A DNA stretch of 64,000 bases from Blautia argi (GTDB lineage: Bacteria > Bacillota > Clostridia > Lachnospirales > Lachnospiraceae): positions 2,424,501 through 2,488,500 of the forward strand of contig NZ_CP030280.1 in assembly GCF_003287895.1 (NCBI RefSeq). Direction: 5' to 3'. Shown here piece by piece: positions 18,804 through 28,673 of this stretch. Below the pieces are notes generated by a model. The model saw nothing but the letters and a program-made list of their open reading frames with translations, did no database searches and was not told the origin of the DNA. The translations under genes were made by a program, and so were the position numbers. Position 1 is the first letter of the stretch, and each line of letters begins with the position of its first letter.

Positions 18804-21014
18804 TCAAACTTTTTTCAATTTCGCAAAAGAAGCGAACATTTTTTTGATTCCTGCCTTATCAAAGTTTACCGTAACTTCATAGTCCCGTCCGCCTTCTGTG
18901 ATATCTGTCACAACACCGACTCCGAATTTCAGATGTTTCACCGTATCCCCCACTGTATAATCCAGACCGGAAGCTTTTTTCACCTCAAACTGCTTTGGCA
19001 CAAACGCCGGCTGCTTAAAAGCTTCCTTCATCTGGCGGTAAGTTTTTGGCATCGGAATGTCTTTTATCTTCTTTTCCTCAAAGCTTCTGCCCAGTTCCAC
19101 CAGTTCTCTGGGAATTTCCCTGATAAATCTGGATACCTTATTATACTGCGTTTCCCCGCGAATCATACGCTGCTGAGCGCAGGTCAGTGTTAAATCTTTC
19201 ATTGCTCTGGTAATTCCCACATAGCAAAGGCGGCGCTCTTCTTCTATTTCTGTTGGGTCATCTGCCGTGATGGTCATATAGCTGGGGAAAATTCCGTCCT
19301 CCATGCCTGCCAGATACACATAAGGAAATTCCAGACCCTTGGCGCTGTGAAGGGTCATCAAAAGCACCTGATTGTCATCTCCGTCCACAGAATCAATATC
19401 TGCCACCAGAGCGACTTCTTCCAGAAATCCGGAGAGGGTAGGTTCCTCATTTTCCTCTTCATAGGTCACAACCTTGGTAATCAATTCGTCAATGTTTTCT
19501 ATTCTGGCTTCTGCTTCCTCTGTTCCTTCTGCCCGCAGTTCTTCCACATAGCCTGTATTTTCAATAATATCTTTCAAAAGCTCGGAAGGAGATAAATATT
19601 CCAGTTTACTTCTCAGACTCTGAATAAAATTCACAAAAGGCTGCACCTTGACAGCTGCTCTTCCCAGAGAGGAGATATTTTCTGCTTCCCTCAGCGCATC
19701 ATAAAAACTGATTCCTCTTTCTGCAGCATAGTCCTGTACACGACCAAGAGTTGTGGCTCCGATTCCTCTTTTCGGTACATTGATAATTCGCCGTACTGCC
19801 AAATCATCTCTTGCATTGTCCACGGTCTTTAAATATGCCAGCAAATCCTTGATTTCCTTTCTGGCATAGAAGTTTACGCCTCCTACCAGCTTGTAAGGAA
19901 TATTTGCCATAAGAAATTTTTCCTCAAACAGACGGGACTGGGCATTGGTTCTATAAAGAATAGCAAAATCCCGATATTCCCCGTCATGCTCTCGCACCTT
20001 TTTGCTGATATCTCCCACAATGTATTCTGCCTCTTCATGGGCGTTCATAAACTGGCGAAAATGCAGCTTTTCTCCCTCTTCATTTTCTGTCCAGAGAGAT
20101 TTTCTCTTTCTTTCCATATTATTCTGAATCACCTGATTTGCTGCATTTAAAATATTCTGGGTGGAACGGTAATTCTGTTCCAAGCGCACCACTTTTGCAT
20201 CAGGAAAGACTTTCTCAAATCCCAGAATATTCCCGATATTTGCCCCGCGGAACTTATAAATAGACTGGTCATCATCACCCACAACACAGAGATTGCGGTA
20301 TTTTTCTGCCAGAAGGCTGACAAATTTAAACTGCGCGGTATTGGTATCCTGATATTCGTCCACCATAATATACTGAAAACGGTCCTGAAAATATTCCAGC
20401 ACGTCCGGGCAGGAACGGAAAAGTTCTACGGTTTTCACAATCAGATCATCAAAATCCAGAGCATTATTTTTCTTCAGCTCCTTCTGATATTCCTTGTAGG
20501 CCAGAGCAATCTTCCTCTTGGAAAAATCAGACATCACATTAATTTCATATTCTTCCGGGCTTATCAACTCGTCCTTTGCAGAAGAAATCGCTGCCAGAAT
20601 CGCCCGTTCCTTATACACCTTTGTATCAATATCCAGACGCTTGCAGATATCCTTCATCAGGGTCTTCTGGTCATCGGTATCGTAAATGGTAAAATTTGTG
20701 TCATAACCCAGACGGTCAATAAACCGGCGCAGCATTCTCACACAACTGGAGTGAAAGGTGGAAACCCAGATACTCTCTGATCCAAATCCCACAATTTTGT
20801 CTACACGCTCCCGCATCTCTCCTGCTGCCTTATTGGTAAAAGTAATTGCCATAATATTCCAGGGATTTACACCCTTTTCTTCTATTAAATAAGCGATTCT
20901 GTGGGTCAGCACTCTGGTCTTTCCCGAGCCTGCTCCTGCCAGAATTAACACCGGTCCTTCTGTATGAAAAACAGCTGTCTGCTGTTCCTGATTTAATGTA
21001 TCGTAAATACTCAT
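18804..21014 (-). CDS. pcrA: ATP-dependent DNA helicase PcrA (UvrD/Rep family)
   Basis: PcrA is the essential Gram-positive 3'-5' superfamily 1 helicase for repair, rolling-circle replication and removal of RecA from DNA. The ~736-residue protein shows all the motifs in order: LNQEQQTAV (Q motif), LAGAGSGKTRVLTHR (Walker A), TFTNKAAGEM, FHSSCVRMLR, VDEYQDTN (Walker B), VVGDDDQSIYKFRGA, RLEQNYRST, LLMTLHSAKGLEFPYV and YVGITRA. It ends in the Tudor-like C-terminal domain (GDTVKHLKFGVGVVTDI). I set the start at ATG 21014 (MSIYDTLNQEQ), served by GGAGGAG. An upstream in-frame start at 21068 would add an implausible leader. Confidence 0.95.
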   Translation of the reverse strand: MSIYDTLNQEQQTAVFHTEGPVLILAGAGSGKTRVLTHRIAYLIEEKGVNPWNIMAITFTNKAAGEMRERVDKIVGFGSESIWVSTFHSSCVRMLRRFIDRLGYDTNFTIYDTDDQKTLMKDICKRLDIDTKVYKERAILAAISSAKDELISPEEYEINVMSDFSKRKIALAYKEYQKELKKNNALDFDDLIVKTVELFRSCPDVLEYFQDRFQYIMVDEYQDTNTAQFKFVSLLAEKYRNLCVVGDDDQSIYKFRGANIGNILGFEKVFPDAKVVRLEQNYRSTQNILNAANQVIQNNMERKRKSLWTENEEGEKLHFRQFMNAHEEAEYIVGDISKKVREHDGEYRDFAILYRTNAQSRLFEEKFLMANIPYKLVGGVNFYARKEIKDLLAYLKTVDNARDDLAVRRIINVPKRGIGATTLGRVQDYAAERGISFYDALREAENISSLGRAAVKVQPFVNFIQSLRSKLEYLSPSELLKDIIENTGYVEELRAEGTEEAEARIENIDELITKVVTYEEENEEPTLSGFLEEVALVADIDSVDGDDNQVLLMTLHSAKGLEFPYVYLAGMEDGIFPSYMTITADDPTEIEEERRLCYVGITRAMKDLTLTCAQQRMIRGETQYNKVSRFIREIPRELVELGRSFEEKKIKDIPMPKTYRQMKEAFKQPAFVPKQFEVKKASGLDYTVGDTVKHLKFGVGVVTDITEGGRDYEVTVNFDKAGIKKMFASFAKLKKV

Positions 21015-21154
21015 GTTTTTCTTCTCCTCCATATGTAAGTCAAAACATTTGTTCTTACAATATATCATATCCGGGAAGGGCAGGCAACCTTTTATGAAAA
21101 AAACGGCAAAACCGAAATACTTCCGATTCCACCGCTTTTTCTGATAGCTCTATA

Positions 21155-23401
21155 TCAAATTTTAAAATATACCTGATATCTCTCATGGCAAATGCTATAT
21201 AGAGGTACAAAAACAGTTTTTCCACAAATAAAGTGCAGATTTTCTTCTTTTCTCACCATATTCTCCAGATTTTCCTCTGTCAAACACAGATGTAAAAAGT
21301 CTTCCTCTTCTGTAAGCGCCGCCAACACATACGGGCCATAACATAGAGCTGCCACCTCCGGTTTATCCGGCGTCCTCTCCAGCCTCAGCGTACAGGAAAA
21401 GGCAAGTTCTATCTCACTGTTCTCTACCCCGGAAATTTTACAATAGCCATCGCTTAATTTTTCTGCCTCTACCTTTTCTCCATTGAGTTTTATCTGATAA
21501 TCCCCCTTACACCAATAAGGAATGCGGATTTTTAAATCTCTGTTTCCTGTTCTTTTCACAAAAATCTTTACCTGTTCAGGCAAAAACGGCGAAATCTCCT
21601 GTCTTACTTCTATATCCTCCAAGTTTAAAACAGAAGGGATAAAAAGGTTTACATAAATACTGTTTCTGTCTGTAAAATAAATGGCTTCCGTGTATTTAAA
21701 ATGGCTTTCCAGACCAGTACCGTGGCAACAGGAATTTTCATCGTCAAATTCTTTATGAAAGCCAGGTGCCAAAGGCATGAAATAGGTGCTGGCTCCTGTA
21801 GGAGCATGCTCACAGGAAGAAGCAATATGATTAAACATAGTTCTTTCATAATAATCCATATAAGAACTTACAGGCTCATATTTAAAGAGTTCTTTTGTCA
21901 GTTTCAGCATATTATAGGAAGCACAGCTTTCTGCTGTATTCTTGCTTAACAGGCTTCCTATCTCTTCCGGTCCGTGGAACATTTCCCCTTCTCCGGTACC
22001 TCCGATAGCATAAATATGGTCTTTGGTAACGCTTTCCCAGAAAAATCTGGAAATGTCGTAATAACGCTTTTCTCCTGTCACTTCAAAAAGCTTCATACAG
22101 CCAATAATCTGAGGAATGTGCTGATTTGCATGCAAAGTATCCAGCGCATCTATTTTCTGAGATAAAGGAAAAAACAGCTTATCATTGTCAAACATTCTGG
22201 AAGCCTTTAAATGTATTTCTTTTCCTGTAATCCCATACAGTCTTGCCATAACATCATTCATTCCGCCAAACTCACCGGCAATATAAAGGCTCCACATTTT
22301 CATCAGCACATGATGGGGCAGACGGGATAGACGATTATACACCCAATCCCCCAGTTTATCTGCAATTTCAAGTGCCTGAGGAATTTCCGCATACTCCCAG
22401 CAGTCCAAAAGACCGGCAAAAATTTTATGAAGTGTATAATAAGGCGCCCATATTTCCGGATAACGTACATATTTTTCCAAAAGGTCAAATTGTGTTTCAT
22501 CATATCCGCTTAAAAAGCCCTCCTGAATATTTTCCATGCGTGAAAACGCTTCCTGACATTCCTTTAAGGAGTCACACATATAGACTGCTTTTTTTCTTAT
22601 TTCTTCTTTTTTTCCTGCCCGATAGCAAAGTGCCAAGCCAGACAGATAATGTCCGGTTGTATGTCCTCTCAAATTGCTGTCCGGTGCGTCCCAGCCTATC
22701 ATCTCCGGCGCCCCTTTTGTATCAAGGCCGCAGGCAGCTCTGAAATTATAAAGCATCTGGTCATCATTCACACTTAATAAAAATTCTTCTGACCACCCCT
22801 GTGCTTTTTCAAAAAAACTTTCCCCAAAAAGAACCGTATTTTTATCTGTTTCCTGTACTTTAGGAATCTGACTCATTTTTTGAATCTCTACGCAGTCTTT
22901 CACCTCTACAGTCACCGGCACCTCTACCTGTGTCCCTGCGATCTTCCCATGCTCCTGTACAATTCCTGTATTCTCATAAATACGTTCTCCCAGATTCTCC
23001 CATTCTACAAGATGGGGAAGCACTCTCCCCTCCTTTGTCTGAATAACAACTGCAGTAGGAAGATAAAATACTTTTCCTTTTTCAGCCTCTAAACGGACTG
23101 GAAAAACTTTGTCTATCTGTATCTTATTTTCCTCTTCCAGTACCCGCACCTCAAATACTCTCACTGCCTTTTCTTTTCCATAGCGAAGAGTTGCTGTAAG
23201 AGGAACTGTGCGGCTTCCCATTCCATATTTAGGTCGTGTAACCTTTCCCTGTGTACTGATAATTCTGTCATGTCCTGTTTCCCAGGTGATCTCGGAACCA
23301 TTCTCTCCTTTTACCGGAAGATTCAAATCAAATTCTACAGTTCTGATATTTCCAATATATAAGCTATCTCTGTCTTTTTGCACAATTTCCAAATCTGTCA
23401 T
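21155..23401 (-). CDS. GH127-type beta-L-arabinofuranosidase (DUF1680), cytoplasmic
   Basis: This ~748-residue glycoside hydrolase resembles HypBA1 of Bifidobacterium, which removes beta-L-arabinofuranose from hydroxyproline-linked chains. Residues ~1-170 look like two immunoglobulin-like beta domains. The (alpha/alpha)6 catalytic core starts near AQGWSEEFLLSVNDDQM (DDQMLYNFR). The Zn-thiolate site is intact: Glu-Ser-Cys in NTAESCASYN (~491-493) and the cysteine pair in ENSCCHGTG (~558-559, nucleophile in HypBA1). GEGEMF (~473) fits the acid/base position. There is no signal peptide. The start at 23401 has AAGGAAG and follows the peptidase stop by one base. It is the last gene of the POT/peptidase operon. 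The DUF1680 superfamily is broad, so other arabinosides are possible. Confidence 0.85.
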   Translation of the reverse strand: MTDLEIVQKDRDSLYIGNIRTVEFDLNLPVKGENGSEITWETGHDRIISTQGKVTRPKYGMGSRTVPLTATLRYGKEKAVRVFEVRVLEEENKIQIDKVFPVRLEAEKGKVFYLPTAVVIQTKEGRVLPHLVEWENLGERIYENTGIVQEHGKIAGTQVEVPVTVEVKDCVEIQKMSQIPKVQETDKNTVLFGESFFEKAQGWSEEFLLSVNDDQMLYNFRAACGLDTKGAPEMIGWDAPDSNLRGHTTGHYLSGLALCYRAGKKEEIRKKAVYMCDSLKECQEAFSRMENIQEGFLSGYDETQFDLLEKYVRYPEIWAPYYTLHKIFAGLLDCWEYAEIPQALEIADKLGDWVYNRLSRLPHHVLMKMWSLYIAGEFGGMNDVMARLYGITGKEIHLKASRMFDNDKLFFPLSQKIDALDTLHANQHIPQIIGCMKLFEVTGEKRYYDISRFFWESVTKDHIYAIGGTGEGEMFHGPEEIGSLLSKNTAESCASYNMLKLTKELFKYEPVSSYMDYYERTMFNHIASSCEHAPTGASTYFMPLAPGFHKEFDDENSCCHGTGLESHFKYTEAIYFTDRNSIYVNLFIPSVLNLEDIEVRQEISPFLPEQVKIFVKRTGNRDLKIRIPYWCKGDYQIKLNGEKVEAEKLSDGYCKISGVENSEIELAFSCTLRLERTPDKPEVAALCYGPYVLAALTEEEDFLHLCLTEENLENMVRKEENLHFICGKTVFVPLYSICHERYQVYFKI

Positions 23402-23402
23402 T

Positions 23403-24476
23403 TTAAGCTTCCTTTCCATAAACATTACCGTCTATATCGTATAAATTTTTTGTTTCGTTCCAGGGTATTGGGAAACCTTTATCCGGATAAAACTCCTTGA
23501 AAAATTCATAGGCCTCTCTATCATAGCGCATTAGCTCTTCTCTGGTATTTACAGGTCCCCGGATACCATCCCACTGCCCGTCTTTTCCCTCTTCCATAAC
23601 GTTAAACCAGATTGTAGTGAGGGTTGCAAAATATTCTTCATAATTACTGATTGCATAAGTATTCGGCCACTTTCCTGCATTTTTTGCATGCTGATACAGG
23701 ATTCTGAATTGTTCTGCAAGAGTTCTGTCCTCTAAATGCTCTACACCGATTAAATGAATTCCGTGAGCAAACTCATGAGCCAAAATCAATTCTTCCCTAT
23801 ATTTTGTAGCATGCTCTCCTTCCAAAATCCGCAGTACATTTGCTTCTGAAATAGAACTGATCGGATTTTCTATTACGCCGCCATATCCTTCTACATACCT
23901 GTGCATATAAAGGCAGCCCACTCGATGCTCCGGTATATCATAAGCGTCCTCTCCCAGTGGATAAATAGCAAGCTCTGCACCAAATTCTATCATTTTCTCT
24001 GCTGCTGCTTTTTGCTTTTCCAACATGATATCCATAATTGCTACTGCCATTTCATGCGCTCTGTCACTCACCTTATCATTGGATTTAATAACAATACCAC
24101 AGTCTGTTTTGGAAAATTTTGTGTAATAAGGCTCCCATGTCACAGAATACCTTTTATCGCTGTTTACAGTCATGCCTCTGGCATTTGCCACCTTCTCTAT
24201 CCAAATTTCCATATTCTCTACAGCCTCTGAACCGACCGGCTGTTCTAAGGATACGGTTGTCCGCTTCTTTTTCGGTTCATATACGGTACCTACATGCCAT
24301 TCCTCACTGTCTGTCCGTTCGTGAAGAGGAAGTTCCTGTCCTTTATAAAGAATATGGTAGGCAGAAGTCATACCCCCATTTAACGCCAGCTCCTGATTCC
24401 AGTAAATCTCCACATGCGTCGTATCTATTAACAAAATCTTCAAAGGTTCCGGTGCTTCTGAAATTCTCACTCCCAT
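23403..24476 (-). CDS. Putative gluzincin metallopeptidase (HEFAH) with Ig/FN3-like N-terminus
   Basis: I recognise no named protein. The 357-residue sequence has a beta-rich N-terminal ~85 residues (IDTTHVEIYWNQEL...), then a domain with a zinc-protease motif AHEFAHGIH (H234, E235, H238) and a third-ligand candidate in YAISNYEEYFATLTTIWFN (E280/E281). This HExxH...EYF arrangement resembles the ATLF/M34-like group, which includes lethal-factor and Pro-Pro endopeptidase relatives, and related families. There is no signal peptide, so it should act in the cytoplasm or leave by an unknown route. It starts 14 bases after the POT transporter stop and is directly followed by the GH127 gene. The context implies peptide or glycopeptide trimming. 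Protease activity is an inference. Confidence 0.7.
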   Translation of the reverse strand: MGVRISEAPEPLKILLIDTTHVEIYWNQELALNGGMTSAYHILYKGQELPLHERTDSEEWHVGTVYEPKKKRTTVSLEQPVGSEAVENMEIWIEKVANARGMTVNSDKRYSVTWEPYYTKFSKTDCGIVIKSNDKVSDRAHEMAVAIMDIMLEKQKAAAEKMIEFGAELAIYPLGEDAYDIPEHRVGCLYMHRYVEGYGGVIENPISSISEANVLRILEGEHATKYREELILAHEFAHGIHLIGVEHLEDRTLAEQFRILYQHAKNAGKWPNTYAISNYEEYFATLTTIWFNVMEEGKDGQWDGIRGPVNTREELMRYDREAYEFFKEFYPDKGFPIPWNETKNLYDIDGNVYGKEA

Positions 24477-24490
24477 ATTGCCCCTCCTTT

Positions 24491-25996
24491 TTATGCAATA
24501 TCCCTTTCAATGTGATTCGAAAAAAGAAATACAATAACACTTGTAATAATCAGCACAACTGCCATAATCGGGAATAAGGTCATCTGTGCATCCGAGGTTG
24601 TAAAAAATTTCAATAATATCATAGTGATTCCATTTGCAATGGATGTACTCTGACTCCATGCGGACTGCATCTGGGTTTCAAAGGATTTTGGTGATAACTT
24701 TGCAGTAATGGAGTTACCAATCGGATAAACCATATTATCGCCCATTGTCATAAGGAAGTAAAAAATAATTGGAAATACCGGACTGATATTTTCTGTAATT
24801 CCCAGTATCATTGGTATGGTAAGGGCAATATAAGACAAAGCGTATGCCATAATACCGGCACTGAATTTTTTGGAGGTAGATACTTTTCCTACTTTTGTTT
24901 TGGTCCATAGAAATACAAAAACCGGTCCTAAAATCAATCCAAACACATTATAAATAGAAGTAAAGGTTGCTGGTGCAAATTCAATCCCCAACATATGGCG
25001 ATTTACCTTAGCTTCTACGAAAACAGCTAATGCAGAGGTAATCATAACCGTTGAAGTAGCCACTACAATCTGTGCACAGAACAGTTTTAAAAACGGTACC
25101 AGCTTCTTTCTGTCCTGTGTGCTGATTTTTTTGTTATTAAACAGCTTATACAAAAATAAAATAGGAATAATAAATGCTGCTGTTGTCAGTACATTAATAA
25201 CACCATCAAAGGTTAAAAGCCCTGTAGATACTGTGAGTCCAATAATCACACCCCCAATTAACAGTACAATGGCTGCAACTGTTCCCACCTTTTTCGCCTC
25301 TTCTTTTGTAAGAGGATTGACAGGTCTTTCCCCAATAGTTCCGAAAAATTTGTTTCTTGTAAAGAAGATAACAGCCGCATATGCCAATGCCCATGCTGCT
25401 CCGATAGCAAATCCAATATGATAATTACTCTCTCCAATAAACCCTACCAGTACCGGAGCCACCACACCGGAAATTGCATTTGCTACTGTATGAATGGTAT
25501 ATGCACCATCCCGTCTTGCAGAATCATCAGTGGCATACATCTGTCCAGTAAGAGAACTGTTGCTTGCTCCCATAACCGGCAATGCCATAAGGATTAAACC
25601 AATAACAGCAAACACACGTCCCTGAGCCAGCGTTACAGGTGGAATTGCAAACAGGCCAAAAGCAATAGCCTTCACAATATTTCCCACTACTAAAGCATTT
25701 CTGGCTCCAAGCACACGGTCTGCAAACCAGCTTCCAATAATAACAAACAAGGAGTTGCCTGCTCCCATGGCAGCAATCATGGTCGCTGCCTGTCCCTCTG
25801 TAAAGCCAAGCCCCTTTGTATATGGCGCATATAGATAATATACCAATACTGCATAGACAGCCGCCCATGCAAAAGAATTACAAAGGTTACCAAAAGCTAA
25901 GGCTCCTACTCCCTTAGGGTGTCCGAAAAAAGCTCTGTCATTTAAAACTGCCTGATTTTCCGGACTGATTTCTGAAGTTTCCCGTTGTCTGCTCAT
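24491..25996 (-). CDS. POT/PTR-family peptide MFS transporter (second copy)
   Basis: This is a ~501-residue proton-coupled oligopeptide transporter with about 12-14 hydrophobic segments. The N-terminal pattern FFGHPKGVGALAFGNLCNSF, then VYYLYAPYTKGLGFTEGQA and GSWFADRVLGARNALVVGN, matches POT proteins (FGHPxGL...; GxxADRxLGxR). A central cytoplasmic loop (TRNKFFGTIGERPVNPLTKE) and a C-terminal half with WSQSTSIANGI are present. Two ATGs lie close together. The second (25996) has AAGGAG eight bases upstream, while the first (26002) is only two bases from it, so I use 25996. It is a tandem paralogue of the transporter two genes upstream, probably with different peptide preference. It lies third in the operon. 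Confidence 0.85.
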   Translation of the reverse strand: MSRQRETSEISPENQAVLNDRAFFGHPKGVGALAFGNLCNSFAWAAVYAVLVYYLYAPYTKGLGFTEGQAATMIAAMGAGNSLFVIIGSWFADRVLGARNALVVGNIVKAIAFGLFAIPPVTLAQGRVFAVIGLILMALPVMGASNSSLTGQMYATDDSARRDGAYTIHTVANAISGVVAPVLVGFIGESNYHIGFAIGAAWALAYAAVIFFTRNKFFGTIGERPVNPLTKEEAKKVGTVAAIVLLIGGVIIGLTVSTGLLTFDGVINVLTTAAFIIPILFLYKLFNNKKISTQDRKKLVPFLKLFCAQIVVATSTVMITSALAVFVEAKVNRHMLGIEFAPATFTSIYNVFGLILGPVFVFLWTKTKVGKVSTSKKFSAGIMAYALSYIALTIPMILGITENISPVFPIIFYFLMTMGDNMVYPIGNSITAKLSPKSFETQMQSAWSQSTSIANGITMILLKFFTTSDAQMTLFPIMAVVLIITSVIVFLFSNHIERDIA

Positions 25997-26041
25997 ATTC
26001 ATTTCTCCTTTTTTCTCTTAATTCTTTCTTTTTATAATTCC

Positions 26042-27124
26042 TTATAAAATAATTAACTCTTCTGTAATCTGAGGAGTCAGACATTCCCCTCCATCTTTTT
26101 GTATGAGATAATCATCTTCTATCCGAACTCCTCCAAGTCCCGGCACATAAATCCCCGGCTCCAAAGTATGTACTACCATTTCCTCCATGGCATATGCATT
26201 GCCAGGCCCCAAAAATGGATTTTCATGAATATCCAGCCCAAATCCATGTCCCGGTCCATGAACCAATGAATATCCGGCTTGCTCAATAACACTTCTTATG
26301 GCGCCATCTACTGCTGAAGCCTGTACCCCGCACTTTAAAAGCTCTCGTCCTGCCTGCTTTGCTTCATATACCACCTGATAAATTTCCTGCAATTTTTTGT
26401 CCGGTTTTCCGACGGCAAAGGTTCTGGTAATATCCGAACAATATCCCTGATATTTTGCCCCAAAATCAACAGTAATCATATCTCCCTTTTCTATCTTTCG
26501 CCCGGTAAGACTGGCGTGAGGATTTCCTCCATTGTCAGATCCGGAAGCTACAATGGTATCAAAGCTTACGGCTTCGCTTCCTCTGACTCTGAATTCTGCT
26601 TCTAATATATTTCTCAGTTCCATTTCTGTCATTCCCACAGAAACTTTAGGCAAAAAGGCTAAGAAAGAATCCTCGGTAATTTTACATGCCTGTTTAATAA
26701 GCTCTAACTCTTCTTTCTCTTTTACCCTGCGCAGATTTGAAACATAGGGTTTACAGAACTCAAGACTGCCTTCCCAGACCTGTGAAAGCTCTTGATAGCT
26801 TCCATGGGAAATATCATAAATATCTACTGCCGCCCTTTTTATTTGCAACTGATGCAGTAATAATCCGGTTTCTTTGTAAAGGCTACTTCCTGACCTCCAA
26901 AGAAGAATCTCCCAATTTTCTGTTTCCATAGCTGCCTGATTTGTAAATCTCCCATCTGTAATAAAAAACTGTTTTTTCTCTGTAAGTACCAGAACAGCTA
27001 CTTTATCCTCTCCTGTAAATCCACTGAGATAACGAATATCGGTTCCCCTTGTCAGAAGAAGTGCGTCGAGCCCATCTTCCAAAAATTTTTTTTGTATTTT
27101 TTCTACTCTTTTTTGATAATTCAT
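26042..27124 (-). CDS. Xaa-Pro peptidase (M24 family, aminopeptidase P/prolidase type)
   Basis: This ~360-residue dinuclear metal peptidase removes the residue before proline. The N-terminal creatinase-like domain contains LLTRGTDIRYLSGFTGEDK. The catalytic pita-bread domain shows the five metal ligands: Asp in VDFGAKYQGYCSD (two), His in LVHGPGHGFGLDIHENP, Glu in HTLEPGIYVPG and Glu in GGVRIEDDYLI. Cytoplasmic, with no signal. I use ATG 27124 (MNYQKRVEKIQKK), which overlaps the preceding transporter stop as ATGA and has GAAGGA upstream, so it is translationally coupled. It sits between two peptide transporters, pointing to use of imported proline- or hydroxyproline-containing peptides. Confidence 0.9.
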   Translation of the reverse strand: MNYQKRVEKIQKKFLEDGLDALLLTRGTDIRYLSGFTGEDKVAVLVLTEKKQFFITDGRFTNQAAMETENWEILLWRSGSSLYKETGLLLHQLQIKRAAVDIYDISHGSYQELSQVWEGSLEFCKPYVSNLRRVKEKEELELIKQACKITEDSFLAFLPKVSVGMTEMELRNILEAEFRVRGSEAVSFDTIVASGSDNGGNPHASLTGRKIEKGDMITVDFGAKYQGYCSDITRTFAVGKPDKKLQEIYQVVYEAKQAGRELLKCGVQASAVDGAIRSVIEQAGYSLVHGPGHGFGLDIHENPFLGPGNAYAMEEMVVHTLEPGIYVPGLGGVRIEDDYLIQKDGGECLTPQITEELIIL

Positions 27125-28610
27125 ACGGATTCCTTCTTTCCCATGAGCATTTTGACAGAAATTGCTTTGTGGCTGAAACATACGGCCATTCCCACAATAC
27201 AGGTAATCAAACCGATTCCCAGAAAATATCCTGCCTCTGCTCCTTCCTTATAAAAGTTTACGGCCAAAGTACTAAGTCCTGCTCCTGTAGACTGACTTAA
27301 TTTCCAGATAGTAAACATCTGAACAGTAAACGCTTTCGGGGCAATGGCTGCTGTACAGGAAGGTCCTGTGGGACTGGTAATTGCTTCACCGGCAATAATA
27401 AACAGATAAAAAATCAAAAGCCATAAAGGACTGACCTTTGTTTCCTTTGTAAACATCACAAACGGAATTATCATAAATAAAGGTCCTGCTCCCCACAAAA
27501 CTGTTCCTATTCCAAATTTCAAAGGTGTGTCCGGCTGTTTCTTTCCAAGACGAATCCATAAAGCACTGACTGCTATTCCTAAAATTACTGCGTATACTGC
27601 AGGCACTGTCTGGAAGGCTGCAGGTGTAAGCTCGATGCCGAAGATATTAAGATTTACCCTCTCTGCGCATAAACTGCCAGAATTCCTGTAGACTGATTCC
27701 ATACCATCATAGCCAGACTGTTACAGAGAAACAAAACAAAAAACATTTTTAACTTTATTCTGTCTTCTTTTGTTATTTTTTTGCTTTTTCCAATATATAC
27801 CAAGTAAACAATAGGAATGAAAATAGCAATGGTACTGACTGTATTGGCAAAAGAGGTTGGCGTAAATATGCCTGTATAAAACAAAGTCAGAATAAGCAAT
27901 ACAAGGATTCCCAAACCTGACACTAATTTAAAAATCAGCTTTCTCTTCTCTTCCTGGGAAACCTGGTCATCTGGTTCTGTGCCTACATTTCCGTAAAGCT
28001 TCTTTTCTGTAAGCAGATAAATGAGAAATCCCAACGCCTGCAAAATCGCTGCAAACAGAAATCCAATATGATATCCCAGTATCTGTGCAATCGTTCCCGT
28101 AATGACTGGAGCTATAGCTCCTACATTATTCATAATATAGAGTATGGAATAACCACTATCTCTTCTGGTATCGCCCTTTTCATAAAGCTTTCCGGTTAAT
28201 GCGTCCAAACTGTTTCCCATAGCCGCACCAGACATCAACAGCAAAAACTGACTTCCAAGGTAAAGAGGAATTCCGCCTGTAGGAACAACCAGTAACACAT
28301 ATCCCAACGTTTTAATAAAAAATCCAATTCGAATGGCTTTTCGAATACCTATAAAACGGTCTGCCATATAACTTCCTAAAATTCCGCAAAGGAATGATAA
28401 AGTGCTGTAAAGAGATATGAATTGTGCTGCGTTTGCCTGGGAAAATCCCAATCCTCCAGCTGCCATATCCGCATACAGATAATAAATTAAAATAGCACTC
28501 ATTCCGTAATTGGCAAAGCCCTGGCACAATGTCATAAAAGAAATTGTCCCCAGTCCCATAGGATGCCCCAGAAATCTTTTGTCTTCTCTAAAATTTATCC
28601 TTTCATTCAT
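27121..28610 (-). pseudogene. POT/PTR-family peptide MFS transporter (first copy), one-base frameshift
   Basis: First gene of the operon. From ATG 28610 (MNERINFREDKRFLGHPMGL) it reads through ten or so membrane segments to GILAVYAQRG and a stop near 27654. The rest (RVNLNIFGIELTPAAFQTVP to MGKKESV) continues in another frame to 27121. Aligning with the second copy (AVFVEAKVN against AVYAQERVN) shows that one G is missing in GCGCAG(G)AGAGG at about 27659-27667. Repaired, it is ~496 residues and complete. Its tight coupling to the next gene and lack of other damage favour a sequencing deletion. Function is as for the second copy: proton-driven uptake of short peptides. Confidence 0.8.
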
Positions 28611-28628
28611 TTTTCTCTCCCTTTTATT

Positions 28629-28662
28629 TTCATAATTATGAATTATTTTTCATTTAAATGAA
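28629..28662 (-). promoter_or_regulatory. Tandem palindromic operator of the peptide/arabinoside operon
   Basis: Two perfect 14-bp palindromes, TTCATAATTATGAA (28629-28642) and TTCATTTAAATGAA (28649-28662), share the form TTCAT-N4-ATGAA. Their centres are 20 bp apart, about two helical turns. A further ATGAATTCAT palindrome overlaps at 28658-28667. They lie just downstream of the predicted transcription start, where a bound repressor would block the operon. The neighbouring XRE-cupin protein is the obvious candidate. Confidence 0.65.
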
Positions 28663-28673
28663 TTCATGAGAGC

